Assembly: GCF_029543155.1 (NCBI RefSeq)
Contig: NZ_JARQXA010000007.1
Coordinates: forward strand, 1 to 64,000
DNA length: 64,000 nucleotides
Direction: 5' to 3'
From: Sphingomonas sp. HITSZ_GF
Lineage (GTDB): Bacteria; Pseudomonadota; Alphaproteobacteria; Sphingomonadales; Sphingomonadaceae
Numbering within the stretch: position 1 is the stretch's first letter; every line of letters starts with the position of its first letter. A program made the translations under genes and the position numbers. Positions 43,445 to 52,276 of this stretch are shown here, in pieces. A model generated the notes under the pieces. It saw nothing but the letters and a program-made list of their open reading frames with translations, was not told where the DNA came from and searched no databases.

Positions 43445-45390
43445 GGGCGCCGTTTCTTGCCGCGGGTGCGGCATTGCTGGTGCTCGGCACGGCGCCTCTG
43501 GCGGCGCAGCAGGCAGCGCCCGCCACTGCCCTCATCCCGGCATCGACCTTTGCCGACCGTCCGTCGCTCAGCGCGCTGTCACTCTCCCCGGACGGCGGCC
43601 GGATCGCCGCGATCGAGCGTTCGGGCGACACGGCCCGGCTGCTCGTCTTCCGCGCCGGCGAGCAGCGCGACCCGCATTATTACGAGGTCGGCAAGCGGGC
43701 GATCACCGATGTCGACTGGGCGGGGCCGGACCATATCCTGATCACGGTGACCGTCTATGCGTCGTTCTTCGGCCTGCAATTGCCGGTTTCCCGCCTGATC
43801 GCGATCGACCTCAACACGCACGCGTTCCACGAAATCGATTCGGACAGCTCGAGCCTGGGCGCCGGCGACGTGCTCTATGTCGATCCCAAGGGGCAGTGGA
43901 TGCTGCTGGCGGTGCAGCAGTCGATGACCAAGACGCCGCTGGTGAAGCGGATCGACCTCGCCACCGGCGCGGTGACCGTCGTCGAGAAGGCGCGCCCTGA
44001 CATCTGGAGCTGGTTCGCCGACGGCAACGGCGTGGTGCGCGCCGGCATCGCCTATGACGATAACCGCTGGACGATGTGGTATCGCAGCCAGGCCGACGCC
44101 CCGCTGACCAAGGTCCGCTCGACGCTCGCCAAGGGCCTCGATGGCTCGATCGATTCGGTCCATTTCTTCCCCGGCGAAGAAACCGGCGTGATCGTCACCA
44201 ATGCCAAGTCGGACCGGTTCGCCGCTTATCGCTTCGATTTCCGCACCGGCGAGATCGGCGACGAGATCTATGCCAATCCGCAGGTCGACGTCGACCGGAT
44301 CATCGGCAATCCGGTGACGCGCGCGCTCTCCGGCATCGCCTATGAGGACGAACGCCACCATGTCGCCTGGATCGAGCCGGCGATGCAGGCGCTGCAGGCC
44401 AAGCTCGACCGGGCGCTGCCCGGGCTCGACAATCTGGTGATCGACCGCAGCCTGGACGGCAATCGGCTGCTGATCTGGTCGGCCGGCGCATCGGACAGCG
44501 GCACCTATTATCTGTTCGACATCGCCGCACGCCGGCTCGAGCGGCTGGTGCGCCCCTATGAGAAGCTCGGCGGCGTGCCGCTGGCGACGGTGCAGCCGGT
44601 GCGCTACGCCGCACGCGACGGCGTCTCCATCCCCGGCTATCTGACGCTGCCTCGCGGCCGCGACCCGCATGCGCTGCCGCTGATCGTGATGCCGCATGGC
44701 GGGCCGTTCGCGCGGGACAGCTGGGACTATGATCCCTTCGTCCAGTTCCTGGCGAGCCGCGGCTATGCCGTGCTCCAGCCCAATTTCCGCGGCTCCACCG
44801 GCTATGGCAAGCAGTTCGTCGAGCTGGGCTATGGCCAATGGGGCCGCAAGATGCAGGACGATCTCGACGACGGGATGGACTGGCTGGTCCAGACCGGCGT
44901 CGCCGATCCCAAGCGCGTCTGCATCATGGGCGCTTCCTATGGCGGCTATGCCGCGTTGTGGGGCGCGATCCGCAATCCCGAGCGCTATCGCTGCGCGGTG
45001 AGCCTGGCCGGGGTGACAGACCTGCCCGGCATGCTGAAGACCGACAAGCGCACCTTCTCCGCCCCACGCTACTTCAAGCAGTGGGAAAGCAAGGTGCAGG
45101 GCGAGAAGGACACCGATCTCAAGGCGCTCTCGCCGCTCGCCCAGGCAGTGCGGATGACGCGGCCGGTGCTGATTGGGCATGGGGAGAAGGATTCGAACGT
45201 CCCTGCCAAGCAGGCGCATGACATGGTCGCGGCGCTCGCTGCGCGGAAGGGTTCGCAGCCCGAAGTGGTCTCGGTCTTCTACAAGGACGAAGGCCACGGT
45301 CTTACCGACGCGAAGGACCTGACCGACTTCTTCGAGCGGCTCGACGCCTTCCTCGTCCGGCACAATCCGGCCGATGCAGCGAAGCAGTGA
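43441..45390 (+). CDS. S9-family serine peptidase, paralogue, exported
   Basis: 649 residues from a GTG overlapping the previous stop. Signal peptide RAPFLAAGAALLVLGTAPLAAQ. The triad is complete: GASYGGYAALWG (Ser), LIGHGEKDSNVPAKQ (Asp) and DEGHGLTDAKD (His). Close relative of the upstream gene, sharing RGYAVLQPNFRGSTGYG-like stretches and the WGRKMQDDLDDG region, so an old tandem duplication. Both products probably act in the periplasm on peptides. Confidence 0.93.
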   Translation: MRAPFLAAGAALLVLGTAPLAAQQAAPATALIPASTFADRPSLSALSLSPDGGRIAAIERSGDTARLLVFRAGEQRDPHYYEVGKRAITDVDWAGPDHILITVTVYASFFGLQLPVSRLIAIDLNTHAFHEIDSDSSSLGAGDVLYVDPKGQWMLLAVQQSMTKTPLVKRIDLATGAVTVVEKARPDIWSWFADGNGVVRAGIAYDDNRWTMWYRSQADAPLTKVRSTLAKGLDGSIDSVHFFPGEETGVIVTNAKSDRFAAYRFDFRTGEIGDEIYANPQVDVDRIIGNPVTRALSGIAYEDERHHVAWIEPAMQALQAKLDRALPGLDNLVIDRSLDGNRLLIWSAGASDSGTYYLFDIAARRLERLVRPYEKLGGVPLATVQPVRYAARDGVSIPGYLTLPRGRDPHALPLIVMPHGGPFARDSWDYDPFVQFLASRGYAVLQPNFRGSTGYGKQFVELGYGQWGRKMQDDLDDGMDWLVQTGVADPKRVCIMGASYGGYAALWGAIRNPERYRCAVSLAGVTDLPGMLKTDKRTFSAPRYFKQWESKVQGEKDTDLKALSPLAQAVRMTRPVLIGHGEKDSNVPAKQAHDMVAALAARKGSQPEVVSVFYKDEGHGLTDAKDLTDFFERLDAFLVRHNPADAAKQ

Positions 45391-45520
45391 GCGCAAAGCG
45401 ATGGAAAAACCGGCCCCCGGCGCCTATATGCAGTGCCGGACGGCTCCCAGCTTCCCTTTTTTCGCGCACCGCTGTAAAGGCACCGCCACTTTAGGCGCGC
45501 GCTGATCCACGAGGTATTTT

Positions 45521-45739
45521 TTGGCCAAAGAAGAACTGCTTGAAATGCGCGGACAGGTCGTTGAGCTTCTGCCCAACGCCATGTTCCGCGTCCGGCTCGA
45601 GAATGATCACGAGATCCTCGGCCATACCGCCGGCAAGATGCGCAAGAACCGCATCCGCGTGCTGGTCGGCGACGAAGTGCTCGTCGAGCTCACGCCCTAC
45701 GACCTGACCAAGGGCCGTATCACCTACCGCTTCAAGTGA
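45521..45739 (+). CDS. infA: Translation initiation factor IF-1
   Basis: 72 residues, the complete IF-1 OB-fold ([51 protein letters not shown]). It binds the ribosomal A site during initiation. The start codon is TTG behind GAGG, giving LAKEE. It leads the conserved infA - maf - RNase E/G - yacG order. Confidence 0.97.
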   Translation: MAKEELLEMRGQVVELLPNAMFRVRLENDHEILGHTAGKMRKNRIRVLVGDEVLVELTPYDLTKGRITYRFK

Positions 45740-45755
45740 TCGCTTGAAGTAATCC

Positions 45756-45838
45756 CCGTTCGCCCTGAGCTTGTCGAAGGGCCGTACTGCTCTTCACCAA
45801 GGGAAAGAACGGTGCTTCGACAAGCTCAGCACGAACGG
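45756..45838. repeat. Inverted repeat pair, GAGCTTGTCGAAG family
   Basis: Arms 45756-45785 and 45809-45838 share CCGTTCG-N-CTGAGCTTGTCGAAG and its inverse, with two to three mismatches. It lies between infA and maf and ends about 20 bp before the maf start. The motif is a widespread proteobacterial intergenic repeat. Confidence 0.85.
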
Positions 45839-45858
45839 CTCGGGTGGCGCCTCAGGCC

Positions 45859-46428
45859 GTGAAGCTCGTTCTCGCCTCCACATCGCCGCGACGGCTCGAT
45901 CTGCTCAGGCGGATCGGCGCCGAGCCCGCGCGCGTGGCCGCGCCCGATGTCGACGAAGACGTCCGCCCCGGCGAGAGCCCGCGCGCCTATGTCCAGCGCG
46001 TCGCGATCGACAAGGCGCATGCCGTGGCGCGCGCCGCCGACGAGATCGTGCTGGCCGGCGACACCACCATCGCGGTGGGCAAGCGCATCCTCGCCAAGCC
46101 CGAGGACGAGGCCGATCTGCGCCGCATGCTCGCGCTGCTCTCCGGCCGGCGCCACCATTGCCTGTCCGCCATCTGCCTGATCGGCACCGACGGCAAGGCG
46201 CGCACCCGGCTCTCCGACACCGTGGTCGCCTTCAAGCGGCTGACCGAGGTGGAGATCGACTGGTACGTCGCCAGCGGCGAAGGCATGGGCAAGGCGGGCG
46301 GATACGCCATCCAGGGCAAGGCCGAGGCGTTCGTCCGCTATCTCGCCGGCAGCCATTCGGGCGTGGTCGGCCTGCCCGTGTTCGAGACGCGCGCACTGCT
46401 GGTGAGCGCCGGCTACCCGCTTGGCTGA
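45859..46428 (+). CDS. maf: Maf-family nucleotide pyrophosphatase
   Basis: 189 residues: KLVLASTSPRRLDLLRRIG with the active-site SxSPRR, then ADEIVLAGDTTIAVG with the catalytic Asp, and GKAGGYAIQGKAEAFV. Maf proteins hydrolyse non-standard or excess nucleoside triphosphates and affect septation. The start is GTG at 45859; GTG at 45844 is an alternative but lies next to repeat DNA. Its end overlaps the next gene by 8 bases. Confidence 0.93.
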   Translation: MKLVLASTSPRRLDLLRRIGAEPARVAAPDVDEDVRPGESPRAYVQRVAIDKAHAVARAADEIVLAGDTTIAVGKRILAKPEDEADLRRMLALLSGRRHHCLSAICLIGTDGKARTRLSDTVVAFKRLTEVEIDWYVASGEGMGKAGGYAIQGKAEAFVRYLAGSHSGVVGLPVFETRALLVSAGYPLG

Positions 46429-47380
46429 GTGGCTCTACGAGGCCGGGATCGGCGAGAACCGCGCGGCTTTGGTCTCGCGCGGCAGCATCTGGAAGGCACG
46501 GATCGAGCTGGAGGGCAGCGCCCCGCGCGCGGACGCGGTGCTTGAGGCCAGGCTGGTCGACAAGGCCGCCAAGCTGATCGCGCTGGACGGCGGCGGCGAG
46601 GCGCTGTGCGACCATATCCCCAAGACGGTGACGCAAGGCGCGAAACTGCGCGTGAAGATCACGCGCGAGGCGATCCCCGAGCCGGGCCGCGCCAAGCTGC
46701 CCAAGGCCGTGCCGAGCGACGAGGAACTGACCGACGGGCCAAGCCTGCTCGAGCGGATCACCGCGACCGGGCTGCCGGTGCGGGTGCTGCGCGCGCATGA
46801 GCCCGATGCGCTCGAGGAAGCGGGCTGGTCCGAAGTGCTCGAGGAAGCGATCACCGGCGAGATCGTGTTTGCCGGCGGCGCGCTGCGGCTGTCCCCTACC
46901 CCGGCGATGGCGTTGTTCGACGTCGATGGCTCGGGCAATCTCGAAACCTTGTCAGTCGCGGCGGCGCATGCCGTGGCGCGCGCGATCGAGCGGCACGGCA
47001 TCGCCGGATCGATCGGCATCGACTTCCCGACGCTGAGCGGCAAGGGCGCGCGGAATGCCGTGGCGGAGGCGATCGACGCCGCCCTGCCCCAGCCGTTCGA
47101 GCGGACCGCGGTGAACGGCTTCGGCTTCCTCCAGATCGTCCGGCGGCGCGTGCGCCCCTCGCTGCCCGAGCTGCTGCGTGCCGACCTGACCGGCGCCGAC
47201 ACCCGCGCCGCGCTGCGGCACATCGAGCGGCTTCCCCCGCCGCCCCCGACTACCCATATGGTGACCAGGAACATCGCGCGCCGCCTCGCCCAGCAACCCG
47301 GCTGGACCGCGGAGCTGGCGCGGCGAATCGGCGGCGTGACTGAATTCACGTCGGCTAAGGATTCTGCGGCTAAGGACTGA
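46421..47380 (+). CDS. Ribonuclease E/G family protein
   Basis: 319 residues from a TTG that overlaps maf. It has an S1-like start region (ENRAALVSRGSIWKARIELEG) and the catalytic-domain piece VDGSGNLETLSVAAAHAVARAIERHGIAGSIGIDFPTL. It is shorter than RNase G (about 490 residues) and lacks the zinc-link CPxCxG motif, so it is a short member common in this infA-maf-yacG context. RNA cleavage activity is plausible but not certain. Confidence 0.85.
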   Translation: MAEWLYEAGIGENRAALVSRGSIWKARIELEGSAPRADAVLEARLVDKAAKLIALDGGGEALCDHIPKTVTQGAKLRVKITREAIPEPGRAKLPKAVPSDEELTDGPSLLERITATGLPVRVLRAHEPDALEEAGWSEVLEEAITGEIVFAGGALRLSPTPAMALFDVDGSGNLETLSVAAAHAVARAIERHGIAGSIGIDFPTLSGKGARNAVAEAIDAALPQPFERTAVNGFGFLQIVRRRVRPSLPELLRADLTGADTRAALRHIERLPPPPPTTHMVTRNIARRLAQQPGWTAELARRIGGVTEFTSAKDSAAKD

Positions 47381-47381
47381 C

Positions 47382-47567
47382 ATGGCAAAGAACGACACCT
47401 GCCCCGTCTGCGGGCAGCCGAGCACGATCGAGAGCAAGCCCTTCTGCAGCCGCGGCTGCAAGGACCGCGACCTGCTGCAATGGCTGGGCGAAGGCTATCG
47501 CATTCCCGGCGAGACAGTTGACCTGCATGCAGATTCAGGGGTGGACAGCCCCGATAACCGCGCCTAA
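47382..47567 (+). CDS. yacG: DNA gyrase inhibitor YacG
   Basis: 61 residues with the zinc site CPVCGQP and CSRGCKDRDLLQWLGEGYRIPG, the YacG signature. In E. coli YacG binds zinc and inhibits DNA gyrase. One base separates it from the RNase E/G gene. tRNA-Phe follows 30 bp downstream. Confidence 0.94.
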   Translation: MAKNDTCPVCGQPSTIESKPFCSRGCKDRDLLQWLGEGYRIPGETVDLHADSGVDSPDNRA

Positions 47568-47597
47568 GAGGCCCGCTCCCCGGCACTCGCCGGGCGT

Positions 47598-47673
47598 GCC
47601 CGGGTAGCTCAGTTGGTAGAGCATGCGACTGAAAATCGCAGTGTCGGCGGTTCGACTCCGTCCCCGGGCACCA
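47598..47673 (+). tRNA. tRNA-Phe (GAA anticodon)
   Basis: 76 nt with encoded CCA. Acceptor arm GCCCGGG with CCCGGGC, D-arm TAGCTCAGTTGGTAGAGC, anticodon loop CTGAAAA with anticodon GAA, T-loop GGTTCGACTCC. Confidence 0.96.
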
Positions 47674-47770
47674 CTTCCATCCTGAACGGACCATTCTCCT
47701 GCACCTGCAGGCGCGCGCAACTATAGGAAGCGCGGTCGCCCGGCGATATCCTCCCTCCCGGGGGACAGAG

Positions 47771-50700
47771 ATGGCGGAAGCACCAGATACCGGAAACACG
47801 AAGCCACCGATCTTGATCGAGATCGGCGCTCCGCCGCGCGGCGACGTCGTTTTCCTCCCGACAGACGAGCATGGAACGCCCGGCCCACTCAATACCGCCA
47901 TGCTTAGAGAGCTTGGCCTGCCAACGCAGCTTCCTTCGAGAGTGGACCTCACTCGCGGCTTTCATTTCGAACCGGCCGATGGCTTCCTGGTCTGCTTCAT
48001 CGTCACGGTCGGGCACGGGCACACGCAAGATCTGCTTCGCAGCAACCTCTCGCAGGCACTGGATAGCTTGCGCCGCCGGGAGGTGCGATCGCTCTGGCTA
48101 CCCCTGATGGGCATGGGCGAGGGCGGGCTGGATGGTGCTACCAGCCTCCGGATTACGGTCGAAGTGCTGGTGCGATATCTGCAATCCACGTCGTGGGAAC
48201 TTCGCGCCACCATTGCAATGCCCGAGGGATTGGACCCCGACCTCGCGGTACAATGGCATCGCTCAGCGACGCGCCGGCTCGATCCTAGGCAAGTCGGATT
48301 TGTGCTCGCGGGCGCCGGCCATGCCGCCGGCTCCAGCGCGATCCTGGGCAAGGCCGACATCACTCTCGATCCTATCACCCCGGGCAAGCCCACCCCGCCA
48401 CCGCCGACACCACCGCCCGGGGAGGACCCGTTTCGCTTGCTGCGCTCTGAGGCCGTGACCGCGGTCCTGACCTTCGCCAACGACCTGGCAGCCAATTCCA
48501 AGAGGCAAACGACTGCGCTATCGACCGCGCTGCTCTTCTTCGCGCTCACCGAAAGCCAGCGGGAAACGGCACCCGACGCACTACGCGAGGACGTTTCCGC
48601 TCGTTTCTTCAGCGCCGCGGTGCGAGCCGGAGCCGGCGCGAAATATGAGGACGAGCTGGAAGCCTATTTCGGGACCCGGCAATTCACCCAGCGGGCAGAC
48701 CCGGTGGTGCGGATTGCCCCGACCGTGAATGTCGCGGCAATCCTGCGCCGCGCAAAGCAAATGGCAGGCGCCGCCGATACCGACGCGATCGAAGTTGATG
48801 ACCTGATCGCCGCGCTGCTGGAACGACGTCAGGGCCGCGTGCACAATATCCTCGGCCGCATGGGCCTGGTGCCCGAGCAGTTGCTGATCGACTATCGCGA
48901 CGCGCGGCTGGGCACCGTCGCCACCCGGTTCAACAACGATGTCGCGACCGACCAGGACCGGCTCGGCTATGACAGCTATGCCAGCGCGATATGCGATTTC
49001 CTGACGCACGCCGATACGCCGCCGCCGCTGAGCATCAGCATCCAGGCGCCGTGGGGCGGCGGCAAATCATCGCTGATGAAGCTGGTGCGCGATCGGCTCG
49101 ATCCGCCCGATATCCGTAACGAGAGCAAGGAAAGGGCAGCGCGGGCGGCTGAAATGGCAAAACCCAGGCCGTTCCTGCAAAGGGTCGCCGGCTGGTTTGC
49201 CCGCGACAAGCAAGACCGGAAGCAGGAAGCGGCCCGGCACCGACATCTCTCGCTGGGCACGGTGCTTCGGCTGCTCGACCGGAAGCAGCCTTTCGAGATC
49301 GACCCGGACGGCACCGCGCCGGCGCCGGGGCAGATCTGGACGATCTGGTTCAACGCCTGGAAATACGAGACCACCGAACAGGTATGGGCCGGGCTGGTCG
49401 ATGCGATCGTGTCGCAGGTCTCCGACCGGCTGCCGCTGTTCGAGCGCGAGAAGTTCCTGCTCAAGCTCCAGCTGGCGCGGATCGACGACGGCAAGGTCCG
49501 GCGGCGCATCTACGACCGGGTAGTGACGATCTGGTGGGCCAAGGTGCGGGCATGGGTCCTGAGCGGCGCCGCGGCGGTCCTCGTGCTGCTTGGCTTTGGC
49601 GCCAGCAAGACCCTGCAGGAGCTGCCGTTCCTCGGCCCGCTGACCCAGAAATTGACATCGCTGGGAACCGCCAACGGCTTCGCCGGCGCGATCGTCGTGC
49701 AGATATTGCTCTCCGTGTATGTGGTCGCCACCTATCTGCGCAGGAGCGTCAAGACCCGCCAGGAACCGGCAAACTTCAGCCTGGCCGACTATCTGCGCGT
49801 GCCCGACTATGACCAGGCCGTCGGCCAGCTGCATCAGATCCACGCCGACCTGCGCAAGGTGCTGGATGTCGTGCCCGGCAAACGCGACGGCAAGAACCAC
49901 GCGCCGCTGGTGATCTTCATCGACGATCTCGACCGCTGCTCGCCGAACAAGGTCGCCAATGTGGTCGAAGGCGTGAGCATGCTGCTGGCGAGCGAAGCCT
50001 ATCGATGCATCTTCGTGATCGGCATGGACCCGCAGATGATCGCCGCAGCGCTGGAGACTGCGCACAAGGACGTGCGCGAGCAATTGCCGCGCTATGAGCG
50101 CGCGGTGCCGCTGGGCTGGCGTTTCATGGACAAGTTCGTCCAACTGCCCTTCACCATCCCACCCACGACCCAGAACCAGTTCGGCCAATATGTCGAATGG
50201 CTGGCGACGGCCCCGGTGCAGGACACCGCGCCGCCCCCCGAACCCGGGGCCGCGCCGGACCCCGCGCCGGCGCCGGATCTCGAACCCGAAGTGTCGCCTG
50301 ACGAGCATCCCGACGTTCCCCTGGACGAGATCGAAGCACCCGAGCCCGCGCAGTCCGCCATCCTCAGCTTCGCCGAGAGCCGCGATGTGGGCGAGCTTAT
50401 CCGCAAGATATCGCTCTATTCGGTGGGCAACCCCCGCGAGATGAAGCGCATGGTCAATCTGGCGCGCTTCTATCTGGCGCTGCGCTCCGCACGGCTCGGG
50501 CGCGACGACCGATGGGTTTCGCCCGACCTCGACCAATATGCGCGCTGGATCGCGCTGACGCTGCGTTGGCCCGACATGCTCCGCTGGCTGCAATGGGGCG
50601 CGGACGAAGCGAGCTGGCCACCCGAAAAGGACCCGCCGGCGCTGGCGGTGCTACGTCTGCGCGTGCTCGAGGACGAGGCCGCGCGCGCGGAGGAAGCGGC

Positions 50701-50923
50701 CGACGAACCCGCCGAGAAACCATCTGCAGGCGGGACAGAACGGAAAGAGCCGCCAACGCCTGCGGAGAAATGGCGCAACGCGCTGGAGAAGCGGCTGAAG
50801 GTCCCGACCGAGCAGGATACCGATTGGGCATGCGATCCCAAGCTGTTCGAGTTCTTCAAGGCCGAGCGGGAGATCACCGCCGGAAAGCGCCTGTCCGATG
50901 CCAGTCGCCAGGGCTTCTGGTAA
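47771..50923 (+). CDS. Large KAP-family P-loop NTPase with macro-like and Clp_N-like N-terminal parts
   Basis: 1050 residues. About 25-165 resembles a macro domain (LPLMGMGEGGLDGATSLRI, Gly loop at 112-120). After a Pro-rich linker (~205-217), about 217-375 resembles paired Clp_N repeats (TTALSTALLFFALTESQ; VHNILGRMGLVPEQLL). The KAP NTPase follows: Walker A APWGGGKSS (426-434), two membrane segments inserted at about 596-612 and 636-656, Walker B LVIFIDDLDRC (713-723), and a long Pro/Glu-rich linker at ~819-862. KAP NTPases are membrane-associated and several act in phage defence or toxin systems. It sits directly after tRNA-Phe. No partner gene is visible. NTPase assignment is firm; the N-terminal calls are moderate. 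Confidence 0.8.
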   Translation: MAEAPDTGNTKPPILIEIGAPPRGDVVFLPTDEHGTPGPLNTAMLRELGLPTQLPSRVDLTRGFHFEPADGFLVCFIVTVGHGHTQDLLRSNLSQALDSLRRREVRSLWLPLMGMGEGGLDGATSLRITVEVLVRYLQSTSWELRATIAMPEGLDPDLAVQWHRSATRRLDPRQVGFVLAGAGHAAGSSAILGKADITLDPITPGKPTPPPPTPPPGEDPFRLLRSEAVTAVLTFANDLAANSKRQTTALSTALLFFALTESQRETAPDALREDVSARFFSAAVRAGAGAKYEDELEAYFGTRQFTQRADPVVRIAPTVNVAAILRRAKQMAGAADTDAIEVDDLIAALLERRQGRVHNILGRMGLVPEQLLIDYRDARLGTVATRFNNDVATDQDRLGYDSYASAICDFLTHADTPPPLSISIQAPWGGGKSSLMKLVRDRLDPPDIRNESKERAARAAEMAKPRPFLQRVAGWFARDKQDRKQEAARHRHLSLGTVLRLLDRKQPFEIDPDGTAPAPGQIWTIWFNAWKYETTEQVWAGLVDAIVSQVSDRLPLFEREKFLLKLQLARIDDGKVRRRIYDRVVTIWWAKVRAWVLSGAAAVLVLLGFGASKTLQELPFLGPLTQKLTSLGTANGFAGAIVVQILLSVYVVATYLRRSVKTRQEPANFSLADYLRVPDYDQAVGQLHQIHADLRKVLDVVPGKRDGKNHAPLVIFIDDLDRCSPNKVANVVEGVSMLLASEAYRCIFVIGMDPQMIAAALETAHKDVREQLPRYERAVPLGWRFMDKFVQLPFTIPPTTQNQFGQYVEWLATAPVQDTAPPPEPGAAPDPAPAPDLEPEVSPDEHPDVPLDEIEAPEPAQSAILSFAESRDVGELIRKISLYSVGNPREMKRMVNLARFYLALRSARLGRDDRWVSPDLDQYARWIALTLRWPDMLRWLQWGADEASWPPEKDPPALAVLRLRVLEDEAARAEEAADEPAEKPSAGGTERKEPPTPAEKWRNALEKRLKVPTEQDTDWACDPKLFEFFKAEREITAGKRLSDASRQGFW

Positions 50924-50926
50924 GGC

Positions 50927-51157
50927 TCAGCTGCCCGCGCCGAGCACCGACATGCCCGACACATTGCTTCCCGGTTCGTCGCGCAGCTGCGCGCGGTGAC
51001 GGCTGAAGCCGTGGACTAGCAGGATACCTGCCACCAGCATCACGACAGCGGCAATGGCCAGGGCGAGCAGGTTTCGCCTGCTGCCCAGCTCGTGATGCTG
51101 CGGGTCCTCCTGCGGTTCCATCGCGACTGATACCCGCGACAGCGCCGGCGGTTCCAT
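50927..51157 (-). CDS. Small single-pass membrane protein
   Basis: 76 residues, or 64 from a second ATG (MEPQEDPQHH, 51121). One strong membrane helix (NLLALAIAAVVMLVAGILLVHGF) follows a charged N-terminus and is followed by a basic then polar tail. It begins 2 bp after the alginate-lyase-like gene's stop and is convergent with the KAP gene. I recognise no family. Plausible but short. Confidence 0.5.
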   Translation of the reverse strand: MEPPALSRVSVAMEPQEDPQHHELGSRRNLLALAIAAVVMLVAGILLVHGFSRHRAQLRDEPGSNVSGMSVLGAGS

Positions 51158-51159
51158 GG

Positions 51160-52215
51160 TTAACGGGCGAGCAGTGCCGCCCAGTCGGCCGGCTTGCGGC
51201 CGGTGCGCGCGGCGAGCTTCGCGGCGAAGTCGCGATAGTCGGCGTTTATGAGCGATGCGAGCGCATAGGTGTTCACCGCGTTGCCGGGGTCCCAGGGGTG
51301 CGGCGCATATTCCTTCTGCCCCGCCTGGGCGCGCTCGCGATCAAAGGCGATCTGCGAGTTGGCGAACTCGACATGGGTCTTCTCGCCCGCGGCATAGGGC
51401 TCGAGCCATTTGAGCGCCCCGGCAAGGCTCGATCCGGTCGGGCTCTTCCAGCCATACCAGTCCTGATCGTGCGCCTGGGCGGCCATGACGGCCATCAGCA
51501 TCGGATCGAGATTATAGGTGACGTAGTGGAGCGCATCGCGCTCATAGAAGTCGAACACCGATCCGTCGGGGCGGATATTGCCCGCGACCTGCTTGCGGAA
51601 CGCCGCGCGGGCGCGGTCGATCAGCCTGACGTCCCCCACTTCGAACGCCGCCATCGTCGCCAGCTTGATGCGGTGGCTCTGCCAGTTGGTGTGCGCGTTC
51701 TTGGGCGTGCCGTCCATCGCGTCGAGATAGCCGCTCGCCATGCGGCGCCAGAAGCCGTCGAGCTTGGCCTTGAGCGCGGGCGCCAGGTCCGCCTCGGTCA
51801 GGTCGGTGGCGAGGATCAGCGTGTCGAAGCCGGTCTCGTCGATCGGGTTGAACGACATGTGATAGACGTCCGCCCAATTCTCCAGATAGCGCGCGGTCTG
51901 GTCGAGATAGCGCCGGTCGCCGGTCAGCCGCCAGGCGAGCGCCAGCGCGATGACGATGCCCTGATCCTCCTTGGCCTTGAGGCTGATCTCGCGGATGCCC
52001 TTGCCGGGCAGCGTGCCTTCGGTGTGGAGCTCGGGAATGGCGCCGGGCGCGCGGGCAAGCGCGGCGTCGGCGCGCGCGATCACCCGGCGCGCCACCGGAT
52101 CGGTGCGCGGCACCTCGCGGGCGAAGCCGGGGCCGAGGATCGCCTGGTCCTGCGCCGATGCGGGAACGGCGCCGAACGCGAACAGGGCGGCGGCGCTGCA
52201 GAGGAGGAGCTTCAT
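51160..52215 (-). CDS. Alginate-lyase-like polysaccharide lyase, exported
   Basis: 351 residues with signal peptide (MKLLLCSAAALFAFGAVPASA). The body is the alpha/alpha-toroid alginate_lyase fold: RRVIARADAALARAP, ALAWRLTGDRRYLDQTARYLENW, FNPIDETGFDTLILATD, and NAHTNWQSHRIKLATMAAF, where the Asn-His pair fits the active site of PL5-type lyases. It would cleave alginate or a related uronic acid polymer in the periplasm. A TonB receptor gene lies 61 bp upstream on the same strand, forming a small utilisation locus. Confidence 0.82.
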   Translation of the reverse strand: MKLLLCSAAALFAFGAVPASAQDQAILGPGFAREVPRTDPVARRVIARADAALARAPGAIPELHTEGTLPGKGIREISLKAKEDQGIVIALALAWRLTGDRRYLDQTARYLENWADVYHMSFNPIDETGFDTLILATDLTEADLAPALKAKLDGFWRRMASGYLDAMDGTPKNAHTNWQSHRIKLATMAAFEVGDVRLIDRARAAFRKQVAGNIRPDGSVFDFYERDALHYVTYNLDPMLMAVMAAQAHDQDWYGWKSPTGSSLAGALKWLEPYAAGEKTHVEFANSQIAFDRERAQAGQKEYAPHPWDPGNAVNTYALASLINADYRDFAAKLAARTGRKPADWAALLAR

Positions 52216-52276
52216 CGGAATATCCTGGAAAGGAAGCGGAGCGGCCGGGAGGATAGCCGCTCCGCCTCTAGTTACG

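Noticed and set aside
45730..45749. Hairpin CTTCAAG-TGATCG-CTTGAAG at the infA stop as a terminator
   Set aside because: Only a 7-bp AT-containing stem with no T-run; it overlaps the last codons of infA. Too weak to call.
47598..47770. tRNA-Phe as an integration site for the KAP gene
   Set aside because: No repeat of the tRNA 3' end was found downstream of the KAP gene and no integrase is present, so an att site cannot be claimed; only the proximity is reported.
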